Below are positions 10,771 through 22,459 of a DNA stretch of 64,000 nt, in pieces. Every line of letters starts with the position of its first letter. Position 1 is the first letter of the stretch. The stretch is from Adiantum capillus-veneris (taxonomy: Eukaryota > Streptophyta > Polypodiopsida > Polypodiales > Pteridaceae): assembly GCA_014529385.2 (NCBI GenBank), contig CM043942.1, forward strand, positions 63,769,184 to 63,833,183. The letters run 5' to 3'. Both the position numbers and the translations under genes were made by a program. The notes under the pieces are model-generated. The model worked only from the letters and a program-made list of their open reading frames with translations. It was not told where the DNA came from and searched no databases.

Positions 10771-12085
10771 GGTGGTAGGATGATGCTTGAAGAGGTGCAA
10801 GGATGCTATGGGCTTACTGTGTGCATGGATGGCTACGTGTTTGGGTACCACACTATTGGAGGTTACTGAAGGTGGATGGATTGGATCAAAACCAGGTTTT
10901 TGACCCATGTGAAACCCATGATTCAATGAAAGGGGTTGCACAACCCACTTAAGGATTGATGGCATGAAGTAGGAGTAGAGCTTTGTACATATGGTAGGAG
11001 ATTTTTTTGTTTGCTCACAGTGTTGACTAGTATTGAAATTTCTAGGTGAATAAAAGATTTGTGGTTGAACATAAATGTTCAACAATGAGGTTGGGCAATG
11101 ATGATGCAGCTAAATCTATTCAATGCTATGAAGAGTGCAAGGCAGGGATATGTGGTCTCTCAAGGGCATGCCAAAGTGGTTGAGCAGCTATGAAGATCAA
11201 GAGTAGGCAAGTTGCAGCAGATATGTTAGCTTAATGTGGTTTTCAAGGCCAGAGTGCTCTGCTATGGTGCCTGTCAGAGGTGGAAAGTTTAAGGTGCAAA
11301 GTATAGGAATGGGAGTGCCAAAGGCGTCTCTCCATATGGTCTATAAGATGTTTCAAATTGCTCCTCAAATTGAGCTATGGTGTGCAAGTTATGGTAGTTT
11401 GAATTTCAAAGGGGTTTGTAGATCTGTATCGGATTGGAAAATTGCAGATGGGAAATCACAATTAAAGGTTCAAGTCTTAATAAACTCTATGCTAAGAGTT
11501 ATAGTTATTAGGCTTACACTCAAGTTGGAAGAGTTGAGCTTATCTAAGTTGTGTCGCTCATGTTGGGAAGAGCTGAGCATAAGAGTTGAGCCTATCTAAG
11601 TTGTGTCACTCCTGCTAGAAGAGATAAGAGCTGAAGTCCATTAATTTAATAACAGTGGATTGACATAGTGTCCAACACTCACGCACAGTGCACAATAAGA
11701 TGAGAGCACATATCCTCGAGAACAAATACCCTTCCAAAAGGGATGCCGACTTGTAAAGACATATTATATGCTAACTACCCTTTAAGATTGTAGGATTAGG
11801 TTGGGATTTTGAGAATGATTGATGGACAAGACAGGTCTTAAGATCAATGCCCAAGAAACCATAAGAAACAAGAAAACAAGTATTTGTGGTCACCTTGCAC
11901 AACCCAATTGCAACAGGATCCAGAAGTAGGGTAAGTAGAATCCGAGGTCGGATCTCAAATCATTGCTCACTCCAAAAGAATCATCTGTGAGGTGTTAATA
12001 CGAAGTTACATAATTTCAGGTCCACGGCTTGAAACAACATCAAAAGACTGTCAATGAAACCGGCAGGAGATTATACTCATAAAAG
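10771..12085. other. No recognisable gene; short 52-bp direct repeat
   Basis: A degenerate direct repeat with period 52 bp (units starting 11531 and 11583, sharing GAGTTGAGC and TATCTAAGTTGTGTC) is the only structure I see. A plus ORF at 11234-11599 has no recognisable motif. Confidence 0.4.
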
Positions 12086-12137
12086 TTTTATGAACTAGTG
12101 GGTAAGCATAAGGATGCTTACCCACTAGTTCATAAAA
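12086..12137. repeat. Perfect 24-bp inverted repeat (hairpin) with 4-bp loop
   Basis: Arms 12086-12109 and 12114-12137 are exact reverse complements around AAGG. A third, near-identical direct copy of the left arm follows at 12142-12170. Confidence 0.9.
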
Positions 12138-12179
12138 TTTGTATGAACTAGTGGATAAGCATAAGGATGCATTTGAGGT

Positions 12180-13400
12180 AAGTTTTCAAGAGTTGGCAAA
12201 AATTCAGGTTATTTACATTTTCTTGAGAGTGTAGACCAAATTAAGTTTTGACTTGACTTAGAGGCTTAAAACATGTCACAAAAAGACTGGGTATTGACAA
12301 AATTGAAAAAATTGTTCATTTTAGGCCAAAAGTAAATAATTGTGATTATTTACATTTGGTTCAAAATTGATCAAGGTTGATACCAAAGACTCTATGCATG
12401 ATTACAAACATCTTTTGTGAAGGCTCATACAGTTTGGATCACAAAACAGACCAAAAACTTGATAAAAAATGAAATCTATATTGATTGTCAAGAAATTGAG
12501 TTTGACTTGATAAATCTTGTTCAAATTTTATGAAACTTGACTTAGAGGTTTAGTTTAAAGTGTTTAACATGTGTGTATACTCAAATGATTAAAAATATGC
12601 TAAAATTTGACAATTGTAAATAATCATAATTATTTACTTTTTTTCTATTTTCAAGTAATTTGGGCCAACCAAGCATACCATAGGTTCTATCATGTTGTAT
12701 TGAACATTCATATCAAAGTTGGTGAAATTTGGATCTGTAAAGTGATAATTGTGGCCAGTTTTGTAAAAACAGTTTGCGGACACAAAACTGTTGACAAATT
12801 GAGCAGAGTTTATCCAAACTTTGTGAAAACTTTGCTAGGGAGCTTAAGTTGAGTTGGTTTACCTATTTGTATCATCATCTTGGCAAAAAAATGCTAAAAA
12901 AAACCTAAAACTAAATAATCCCAATTATTTACATCAGGCCTAGATTTGAGAGTTTTTGCACAACTCAGTATACAACAGGGTCAGGCATATAGATTACACT
13001 ATTCATATCAAATTTGCACAATTGAGTATACCACAGGTTCAAGCATATCAATTAGACTACTCATATCAAATTTGGTAAAATTTGGATCACAAAAGTGAGA
13101 CTTAAGCCAGATTCTTGAAAACTGAGTCTTCGGACACTAAACAGTTGATAACTTGGACAAATCTTGTTCAAGCTCAGTGAAACTTGTCTTGGGACTAGAA
13201 CAAGGTGCCTATATGGCAAAACAAGTCTAAAAGTGTAAAATTTGAGAAAAGTAAATAATCACGATTATTTAATTTTGAGCCTTAGGGACAAGATTTTGGA
13301 CTTTTGAACTTGTACAGTGCTAGAGCAACATAATACAAGGTCACTGGTCAAGTTTGGGTTCCATCGGGTCCAAATTAATGCATGTTAACGCAGTTTCTAG
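12180..13400. repeat. Diverged ~300-bp tandem array with a palindrome in each monomer
   Basis: Recurring blocks (AAATTTGGAT, TTGTTCAA, AAACTTG, GGACAC.AAACTGTTGA) are repeated with a period near 300 bp. Each monomer carries a GTAAATAAT..ATTATTTAC palindrome, at 12332-12353, 12616-12637, 12911-12932 and 13251-13272. The array lies directly upstream of a gypsy gag on the plus strand, so it may be part of that element's LTR or leader. Confidence 0.7.
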
Positions 13401-13648
13401 GTTGCAGATTATTCCTTTAGCTCTTTGCAAGGGTAGAATCTGGAAGTTTCATTTACTTACTCACTTAGCTCAAATTGAAGTGATATACACAGACCAATCA
13501 CAATACTTAGCAAAAATTGTACAGTCTTTGAGAGAAAACATCTAACTTGGTTAATATCGACACAGGAACCAGGTTGTAGGCAAAGAATTGGGAGCTCGAT
13601 AGGAGTAATCTATTCAGGGCTTATCAAGTCTATAATCAAGGTGGTCAA

Positions 13649-15345
13649 TTGGGCACTATCTTTGAAGAAGTCCCAGACACTTATTCCGACACAACATCGA
13701 AAATATCTTCCTATTCGACTCAGTCAGGACTGGGAACAACAGTGCGATATAAGCACATACTCACCTTTTATAAGACTAATGTCCATGGAGCTCAGGTTTA
13801 TCTAGATCCTAATGTGAAGAGTATGCCATTCGCATTGATGACCATGACATAGAGTTTGAAGAGGAAATAAGAGAGAGCAAACAAGGAAAAATGTATATGG
13901 ATAAAAATGGGACTCAATATGTAAAATTTGAAAATCTTGATGTGATAGACAAATGGGGGTTAGAAGTGAATACAATAATTTTGGATATGGCAGCAAAAGA
14001 AGGTCCACCGACTTTAGAATTCAAGGGATACGATCAAGTTGATCTGAAACCTTTGAAACGTATTAGCATTGATAATCCTAGCATTCGAGTCTATTGATGG
14101 TAGGATAGGAATGTCAAGGATCTTTTATGGACCTCACATGCCAAGCAAGTGCAGTTAACACCCATGAAGATCATCTATATCTTCAAGATCAAGGACAAGG
14201 GTTTATCAGATCTACCATCTTATCTATTTAGGGATTGTTATAGCAATAACTTTGTTATGATGAATCCTGATGAGGTAGAACATACCAGTTACCAAGGCTA
14301 CTCTATAAGAGATTGCATATTATGGCAAGGACCCTGATCCTATTCCAAGAGAGGAACTCCATGAGAAATCTTTTGAAAGCAATGTTAAAAAACCCGAACC
14401 TACATCATCACGGAGAAAACTGAGTGACATTAGAGCCAGTGCAGAGCTACATGAATCACTATTTCCAACAGATTGGTTTGAAGGACTCGAGACAGGACCA
14501 GCTACCAGAAGAGTTGGAGATGATCCGAACAGACGTGTTAGACCAATTGATTTTCAAAAATGGATTAAAAAACACCGTGGATCTGGGGATCCAAACGACC
14601 ACTTAGCTAGCTTCAAGCAAGTGCTAAGAGCAAAATGCATATTTGATTTCCACACTCATTTGAGGGATTTGAAATGACTTTATAAGGAAAAGCTTTGACA
14701 TGGTTCCAAAACATTCTACCAAGTGCAATCATGGAGTTAGATACGTTAGCTCAGGGATTTGTAGCTGCATGTTCCAAAATTGGGATCAAACATAACACGG
14801 TAGCTCAAATCTATAGCTTCAAACAGAAACAAGGTGAGTTTGTTAGGGATTGTGCAACTAGGATGAAGAAATACATTGCAAAATGCCCAGAATTAGAAAT
14901 ACCAGTAGAAGAAAGGTTAGTGTCATTGTTTCTAGAAGGATTTTTCAACAAAGAACTTCATGCTATACTATATAGCAAGAAGCCTACGATCCTAGAAGAG
15001 TGTGTATCATATGCTGTTGACTTGGGAGAAAATTGTGATATTTTTAATAAAAGAGATGTCCCTAAGGATACTCAAAATGAGAAAACAACATCCACAAAAC
15101 CAACACAAGTGGGAATAGATAGTGAAATACCACTTACAGCCATAGAAGACATGCTCAAAGGATGAACAAAATGATGAATAATATACAGAAAGCTCATATG
15201 AGAGGAACTAGGCAAGGGATACCTCAATAGGGACAACCATTTAGACCGCAAAAATGTTGTGCCATTGAGGGTAAATGGACAAACCATGAGACCAGTGAGT
15301 GCTATTAGCGACCAAAGTACGATAGAAATGTTCATTATGTTCCTA
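13649..15345 (+). pseudogene. Ty3/gypsy gag remnant (A-like family, plus strand)
   Basis: Broken ORFs lead into a Retrotrans_gag domain around 14530-15165. RPIDFQKWIKKH resembles RPSQVQKWVNKKY in element A, and HNTVAQIYSFKQKQGEFVRD resembles HNTVSQIHKFKQKDGESVRK in A. Near 15260 a CAIEGKWTNHETSEC segment parallels A's CAIEQKWTNHGTEEC. It encodes the capsid domain of a gypsy relative of A, with stops and frameshifts, and lacks pol. It is cut off by the F LTR at 15582. Confidence 0.8.
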
Positions 15346-15581
15346 TCAAAGACCAAAAGGACATCCCATGTACAGATATCAACCTAATATGGCCCCATCA
15401 CAAAGACCACCGATGGATATGGAAAGACCACAACTAGTGTTGGGTCAACAACCTCCATTTCCTGGACATAATGCAGTGCCTGTAAGTAAATTACATGCAT
15501 TTAGAAGGAGTCATGGATGAACAAGCACTAGTCCCTTTTACACCTTATGTTGAGACTAGTCCATCTACCGTAATGGTGGAA

Positions 15582-15753
15582 TGTCAGGACACGGGTCCTG
15601 TACCCTAAAGAACTAGGCTAGGAAAGGACTACGGCCAAGGGCCAGGCTAGGCAGTGTGGACACGGGATCCATCTAGGGCAAGGGGCTAGGAGCCCACCTA
15701 TAAAGGGAGGTTGGGAGGAGGATCCAAGGAGCCTAGTTTCCTAGTTCCTTACA
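15582..15753 (+). repeat. Short 5' LTR of gypsy element F
   Basis: A 172-bp segment starting TGTCAGGACACGGG and ending CCTTACA, followed by a PBS. TATAAAG at 15699-15705 is placed as a promoter. No second copy exists in the window, so the assignment relies on TG..CA ends, the PBS and the gag downstream. Confidence 0.65.
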
Positions 15754-15754
15754 C

Positions 15755-15771
15755 TGGTATTAGAGCTGGGA
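15755..15771 (+). other. PBS of element F (iMet-like variant)
   Basis: TGGTATTAGAGCTGGGA directly after the LTR. It differs from the common TGGTATCAGAGC by one base in the first twelve. Confidence 0.65.
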
Positions 15772-16591
15772 CTCTCTTCCACCCTCTCTCTAGGCGTGGT
15801 CACCTTTGGCTCCTAAAAAACAGGGCCTTTAGGTGAGAACCGTAGCCTTATAAGGCCTTTTCCCAAAATAGCCCGATTATCTGCCGAAATCGAGAAAGCT
15901 TCCTGTTTTGGAAGCGTGTGTGTGGTGCATGAATGCACGCTCTCTTGGGCTAGGAAGGAGCGCCCTCCGGAGATAGGGCATGAGCCAACTCCCTGCGGCC
16001 GAAGCCGGTCTGTGCAAGCCACCACATCTCCTTCATCCTCTTCGTCAAAACCTGCTCGCTGCCTGCGCTTCAAAAGCTTGGGAGTTCACATTTAAATGGC
16101 CTTGGGCCATTGAATTGAGGCTTGGCCATAAGTCTACGGCTCTTCCCACCAGGGGGGCGACATAAGCAAGTGCCAGCAAGCTTCCGGTGAAGCAAGCCGA
16201 GCAGTTCGACCAAGCTAATCTCAGTACGACCTTCCCAAGGTCCGCCTGCAAAAATTACAGTATCTATTGCATATTCCCAACGACTTCAAAGCACCATCCA
16301 CGGTAACCATAGCTTTGCCGAAAGACGTCAAGCTTTGTCGATGAAAACTTGTAAGTTTTCAAACAGTATCCAACATCACAGAGTTACGGATTTCTCAAAG
16401 CTTTGACGACCAACCAAATTAGCACGGCTAATTATCGGCTACAGTGCAAACTACGACTACGAGATTATTTTTTGGAATCAAGGCGGATTAACACAACAAT
16501 TCACTGCTACGACACAGAGTAGCTATACTTTGCAAGGGCGACCGACATCAGGTTTTTTTTTTGAGTACTTCTTACACTGCATTGTGTAGCC
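15772..16591 (+). other. Untranslated leader of element F
   Basis: No ORF consistent with the element. It lies between the PBS and the gag start codon and is GC-richer than its surroundings at its 5' end. Confidence 0.5.
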
Positions 16592-18092
16592 ATGGATTCG
16601 GATATCAACATGACATTCGATTTTGAGCAAAGTATTCCGGACCCTGCCAATGATGGCTCGCGGCCGGATACTCTCAAGGAGAGTACCCGCGACGTTACGG
16701 CAGGAGAAGATACTTATGAATTGCTCGATATTCAAGAATTTCGTGCACTTCAGACACGCATGACAGTCATGGACGAAAATTTTAGGGCCTTAAATGAAAA
16801 TGTTACTAAACTTTCCACTTTAGTCATTCAATTGCTGCAACAGCAGACTAAGAGTCCGACTGACACTCACATGCATGAGCACGTTGGCACACAAGGGCAA
16901 GGCCCAATTACTAAAACAATGCATACTCTCACTGCCAAAGACTAGATGATTTGTTGAAAAGTTTCAAACCACCAGTTTTCAAAGGCGAAGACCGGGACCG
17001 CAATAAGGATGCAGTGAACATCTTTCTCAGTAAATGGGATGGAATTCATGCCTTACGGTGCATTCCGAATGCAATAAGAGCTCTGCAAACGAGCCTAACT
17101 CTGGAAGGCAAGGCCTACAAATGGTGGATGTCTCTCAAGGAGAAGAACATCATACCACAGAGGTGGGCAGCCTTTGAAACAATGTTCAACAAGGAGTTTT
17201 TGCCTACAAATGAGGCAGATCGGAATTGGACCGACTGGGACACATGTTCCATGCGCCAATATCCATCACTCCTTGAATATATCTCTCACTATCGGGACTT
17301 CATCCTCAAGTTGGAAGGCTTGGATACCTTTCAGCAAGTACAAGGGTTCATACGAGGTCTGACTCCAGAACTTAAGAAGTATGTCAAGACACAAGACCCT
17401 AAAACACTTCAAAGGAAGCCATAGTGAAAGCACATATTCATGATGACCCTGATGATTAGAAAACACATAAGAGTCACGTGCCTACTAGTACACATAACAA
17501 TACACGCACTTAGTACGGGCATAATAAACGAAAATTTATAGTTGCTAATTCAAATGCATCTAAAAACCCAAGGGGTCCAGGGGTCCTCTCTCTCCTGAGG
17601 ATTTTGATAAGGCCAAGAAAGAGAAGCTATGTTTTCAATGCTTAGGAAGAGGCCATGGCAAAAAGGATTGTCCCAAGGGGAAATCTGCTGCGCCCAGGGG
17701 AAGGAGAAAGCAGTGCACACGGTGCAACTACTACCTCTCGAGTCTTCCTCAAAGTTCTCTACAGTAGAAGTAACACACACTGAGGTGGTGCATGAATGCT
17801 GTCTCACAGCTTCCATGTGGCAACAAACCTTTGGACCACATGAGCTGGTACATATGCACGGATATCTACAAGGGCACAAGGTGCGCATCCTGGTAGATGA
17901 CGGTGCTACGCACAATTTCATTAACTATGGTTTGGTGAAAAAGCTCAAACTGTCTCAAACTCCGAGTACCCACCGCTACAAGGTAGCTATGATGAATGGA
18001 AATGATAGTGAAGTATGGGATACTCAATGCCGAGCAGTTCCATTGGAAGTACAAGGGTACTCTACTTGTGTTTTAGGGCTTGACTACTCCCC
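16592..18092 (+). pseudogene. Gag and protease region of gypsy element F
   Basis: ATG at 16592 (MDSDINMTF) starts a gag N-terminus. A frameshift near 16935 leads into the Retrotrans_gag domain (LKSFKPPVFKGEDRD, LEGKAYKWW, 16951-17424). A CCHC zinc knuckle (CFQCLGRGHGKKDC, 17630-17671) follows in another frame. A retropepsin-like domain has VRILVDDGATHNFI, with the active-site Asp at 17896-17898 and Asp in place of the usual Ser/Thr. The frame then meets the LTR of element A near 18092. F's RT is missing, and RNase H and integrase of the same orientation reappear at 33787. Confidence 0.85.
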
Positions 18093-18687
18093 TGTTCATA
18101 CTCAAGAGCACGACACAGACAACATACTTATCATCCAATGACACGACTAACCCGTAGGTGCACATAGGCAATCTCGTTATCTTGTTAGGCTGAGACCAAT
18201 CTACACATACACACTTTTATGATGCATCAATCATTAACTCTAGTAGAATGCAACCCACTCTATCCCTAAACGCTCATAACACCATTTACACTTCCAATGA
18301 ACTCGGAATCGCATCAAACTTACTAGGCACCATCCTCTCACTAGGATATACTTACCTATAAGTCTAATCTCACCAGATTTGAACCCTAGTTATCTCGAAT
18401 ACAATTGCGATAGACTAACAGGTCATAATCCAAAAGTGGGAGAAACTTAAGTTTATGAGTATCTATGTGTAGCTAATCTCTTTCTCATTCCATAAAGCAC
18501 CTGATTGTTGAAAACAGACACTGTTTGTGCTACTTACAAGCAAAACAAGCTCGAGGAAGGATCGATCGCGAACAGCTCGAAAATGTGAATGTGTGGCGTG
18601 GGCGCGTAGCTCTTGGAGAGACTACCGCGATGGCGTAGTCACGTCGTAAATCCGGTGAGGGAGAAGCGCGTAGCGAAGAGGATAAGA

Positions 18688-18689
<2 letters not shown>

Positions 18690-18764
<75 letters not shown>
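18690..18764. repeat. (CT)n microsatellite, ~37 units
   Basis: Uninterrupted CT run inside the putative LTR of element A. On the coding (minus) strand it is a GA tract downstream of the TATA-like site, so it would fall in the transcribed leader. Confidence 0.95.
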
Positions 18765-18767
<3 letters not shown>

Positions 18768-18814
18768 CGTACAACAGAGAATTAATATTCAAAATGTTGT
18801 TCAAAAATGGTTCT

Positions 18815-18842
18815 AAGGTGACTTTTATACTTTAGTCACCTT
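18815..18842 (-). promoter_or_regulatory. TATA-like box framed by a 9-bp inverted repeat
   Basis: AAGGTGACT and AGTCACCTT are exact reverse complements separated by 10 bp that hold TATAAAAG-type sequence on the minus strand. Its place in the LTR suggests the core promoter of element A. Confidence 0.5.
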
Positions 18843-19040
18843 AGCTCAAAATTGTACATGGGGTTCTCTTACTCATTATTACAAAGTGTGAACAAATCTG
18901 AGTCCTGGCTAACTGATTAATCTTTACATAACCCAGACGAATGGATCAAAATGATAAGACGTCTTTGACATAAAATGGGAATTTGATATGCTTTACAAGA
19001 TGGGCTCATTACAACAGTTGGACAAATGGGGCTCCAACAC

Positions 19041-19053
19041 TCCCCCCCTCCTA
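19041..19053 (-). other. Polypurine tract of element A
   Basis: On the minus strand it reads AGGAGGGGGGGAG, directly before the LTR start. This is the expected priming site for plus-strand synthesis. Confidence 0.75.
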
Positions 19054-19133
19054 ATTCATGTCTACCACGACATGATTGTCTTTGTCTTCATTGTCTTTGT
19101 CATCTTTCTTGGTTGATTTGATGTAGAAACGCA

Positions 19134-20129
19134 TCATATCGCATAGACTCGCTTGCCATTAATGGGCCAAAAATTTGACTTGTACATGAAGAAGCCTGTG
19201 TAAAATGCTTCTTTGAAGGTTTGGAGATGGTAGCTTGGCAAAAACATTAGCCGTTTGAAATAGGCATACAATACTGGCTTTGTAGGTGGCCCACGTAGAT
19301 TGTATGACAGCTCTGAGATGCTTCTTTCGGTATTCATATACTCTAATGTCCAGCTTTCTGAGAAGACTGTTAGACAGGCCAAAAAGGTTCGAGCTATTTT
19401 ACATAGCATCTTGCAGGATAGGTCGGGAGAGCCTCCAAATTCTGCGATGGCGCCCTGAAGGGTTTTCACCATGTAAGAACCGGATATTCTCTCTCCCTCT
19501 ACTGGCCTTGGCAATACTGGATAATTTAGCCATGTTGGATTTCTGCTCTGTAGTGCTTTATGTTGGCTGTAGGTGTATGTTCGGGGAGTTGGGCAAAAAG
19601 TTCTGTCATTCCTCAGCTCAGACGGTGCGTTGACTAAGTGGATCAGGTTATTAGGATGATCCAGGAGCCATTGACGCCTCCACTTTGGCTGGATGTCTAC
19701 TATTCTGTTTTGTTGTTCCCGATCCTGTACTTCTCCTTCGAACACTGGCACTTGTGCTTCTTTTTCGAGCTGCCGTCGATGTGTTCGAGTTTCATATTTC
19801 AGCAGAGCATATGGTAAAATAGGGGCATTCCATTCCTTCCGTAGCTCTGCTGCTGTTTTGCCTGATCTGGAAAGCCCTTGTAGCATCTCCTTTTCTAGTT
19901 GCATTGCCTTGTACCATATCATCTCTGATTGTTTTTCCATCTGCTCGGCCAGCCTGTGCTCTTCCAATCTCGTGACTGAATCTTCTTCTATTTCTTGGTC
20001 TTTGGAGCCAGTTTGATCAGTCTGTGTATCTGGGGCCTTCTCTTCATCTGATTCTTCCTCGTACTCATCTTGACCCCCATATACTTCGGCGAGTCTAGCC
20101 AAATTCGTTGTTGCTTGCTCCAGGTGCAC
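19134..20129 (-). pseudogene. Accessory ORF of element A, C-terminal part (331 codons)
   Basis: I do not recognise this protein. Residues 1-60 are acidic (EEESDEEKAPD). Residues 60-130 are rich in Glu, Lys and Gln and look helical. The last 200 are aromatic-rich and folded in appearance (QLEYMNT-like and FKRLMFLPSYHLQTF segments). It follows the 20255-22459 ORF after a frameshift with about 125 bp of overlapping reading, and probably formed one protein with it. It ends 80 bp before the PPT. It has no RT, integrase or protease motif, and no membrane segment that would make it an envelope. Confidence 0.55.
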
Positions 20130-20254
20130 TCGTACCTATCCTTGGTGTTGCCTTGCAGTTTGTAGACTTGCGATTTGCGCAGCCATTGTTCTACTATTGA
20201 TTTGTAGAGCTTGAAATTCCATTTCTTTTTTAGCGGCAGACTCCTCTAATTGTT

Positions 20255-22459
20255 TTAACATGATGTGCAAGTTTCATTTTCTTCCCTGAGTGATTTGGAA
20301 ATAATGCTTTCCATTTCACTGTCAGGAGCTGGTCCTTGTTGCTGTTCACTTTGTAAGTCTGAAATTTGCCTTTGTAGTTGATTTTCTGCTCTAAGCGCAC
20401 TTTCGGCTATCATTAAGCGCTGTTTTGTTTCCAACTCCAGCTCCCTCCTCAGTGCAGTCACTTCTTCTTCTGGGTGGACTGCCGGTGTTGTTGGTAGCGA
20501 CTTTTTTTGCTTCTTAGCTCGTTCGATTTCCCTTGCTTGTATATCTGTTACTGCTCTCAAATCTTTGACTTCAATTTGTAAGTCATCGATGACGACTTGC
20601 AAACTTTTGACTGTCTCCAGCACATCTTGCTTTTCTTTTTCCAACTTATGGATGTGTTCATCTCTGTCACTGACATCTTCAAGGAATACATTGAAGTCTT
20701 CAGACTCCTGTAAATTGTCTTTGAGGAGATTGACTGTGCTTTTGAGCCCCAAGATCTCAGCATCTCTGATGTTTATCATCTTTAGAGTGTCCTCCCTTTG
20801 CTTCTGCAGTCTTTGAACTTCTCCATGGGTTTTTTGTAACCTCATTTTGTTGGACCTGTTCTGATCAGCTAGCCATTGACTGTGCAGTCTTGTTCTGTTT
20901 AGTATTGTCTCCATTGACTGAAAATCTTCATCTATAGTAGCTTCCAGCTCAATTTCTTGAGAGGAGGAAGCTTTATCTTTTGTCTGATCCACCTCCTTTT
21001 GCTTGCCTTTATCACTTTGTGATATGGTTCCAGTGTTTGGGCGACCATCTGTTCTTTCTTCTTCTTCTTCTTCTTCTTCACTGGGTGGTGTATGAACTCT
21101 CTCATCACGATGTGAGCTTTCTGAATGCGAAGTAGAGTCAGCAGGTGGGGTCGATTGCCTCTCACTTGTGTTTGGCCTTGGAGATGGCGGTGGTGTTTCC
21201 TGATCTCGTGAAGTTGGCCTCAACTGATCTCTCAAGGTTTGGAGATCCTCCTCTTCTAGTAGCAATTCTGGTTCATCCCTAGCATTTCTTTCTTGGATGT
21301 ACCTCTCGAACCAGTCCAACTCAAAAGCTGGGTTGTTTCTATTCTTCGTTCTCAGTGTGTAAGTGCTACTAGAAGGTTTCCAAGTGGTGCCTACATTGCC
21401 TCGTAGAGATCTCTATAGAGCAAATCCTTCTAGCATCCTTTCCATTTTTGCTATCTTCTGCAACCTGGTGTTGTTTTCCATTTCCGCTTTCCGCTTCTTT
21501 AGTCGGGCATCTTCCTCTTTAGTTCTTCTTTCTTCTTCCACCTTTTCTTGTGTACTTCTTGTTACTCTTTCCAGCCTGCATCCTCCAATGGTGTTAATAG
21601 AGGCCGGTACTTTCCCTTGTGATCTGTCTTCGATATTTTCTCTTAATACCAGCCAGTCATTCTGATGAGGGGCAGGTGGCAATTGATCTGCCGCGCCTAT
21701 GGCCTGGTATATTACTCTGGTTAGGACTTCTCCTCCTGCAATGTAATTTGGTTTGTCCTGCCTTAGATTTGTCATTTCTTCAAACATATATGACGCGTGA
21801 TCTATATAGAACTCATGGGTCATTCTCATAGCCCATGACAGTGTGGTTGAGATGCTCCCGTGTGGTGTAGTGTATCTTGGCGGTCTTTTGCTGTAGCTCA
21901 ACAAACACTGACTGTAGATCTGTGTCAGTTCTCTTACTTCTGGGTTTGCTATGAGTTCAAAAGAAGGTAGTGTGGACTTTTGCAAGTAGATTGTGAGGTT
22001 TTTCCTTCTTTCTCTCATGTTGGCTCCTTGATCGGACAATTTCAATGCCTCTTTGATGATCTCTTTGGTGATCTGGATCTCCATCACTTCATTATCCATG
22101 CCTGCCACTCTGCAAGTTCCATCTTCTTGGATAGTCTCAATTAGATGTTGTACCCTTTTGAAATCTATCCCTACTGGTGGTAGTGATACAAAGTTCCACA
22201 AGCCAAATTTTTTGAGCCATGACCTTTGCGGTGATCTTTTCAAGTAATTTTCTGCCTCCTTAGGGATCGTCACTGTATCCACTAAATTTCTTTTGTCATC
22301 CACATATGAACCTTGATAGATCTGAAAGGCTGCTACCTGTTGCACGTCTGCAGGTATCTAGGTGGCTGCTGGCTTTAGGGAATTGGGTAGAAGTGCATAG
22401 GGTACTGCACCTTCTGTTGCCAGGCTCTTGCCTTTTCTTTTTCCCGGAGAAGCATCCAT
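20255..22459 (-). pseudogene. Accessory ORF of element A, N-terminal and coiled-coil part
   Basis: An ATG at 22457-22459 (MDASPGKRKGKS) opens a frame that continues through TAG stops near 22360 and 21413 to 20255. The N-terminal ~300 residues are folded-looking (WLKKFGLWNFVSLPP, EIQITKEIIKEALKLS) and loosely recall the 'putative plant transposon protein' domain, which is my inference. A Pro/Ser/acidic linker follows (EEEEEEEE run near 21060), then about 200 residues of heptad-like coiled coil (ERAKKQKK, LEKEKQDVLETVKSLQ). A splice-acceptor-like AATACAG lies just before the ATG, so expression from spliced RNA is possible. Function unknown; a structural or nucleic-acid-associated role would be a guess. 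Confidence 0.6.

Larger units (their letters stand above)
18093..19039 (-). repeat. 3' LTR of element A (left boundary inferred)
   Basis: The right border is well placed: a G-rich PPT abuts TGTTGGAGCCCC reading leftwards. The left border is set at TGTTCATAC (18093), which would give TGTT..AACA termini, but no second LTR exists to confirm it. It contains a (CT)n run and a TATA-like site inside an inverted repeat (18815-18842). Confidence 0.5.

Noticed and set aside
19134-22459. Envelope gene of an Athila-type endogenous element
   Set aside because: No signal peptide, transmembrane segment or furin-like site is visible; the region is coiled coil and acidic linker.
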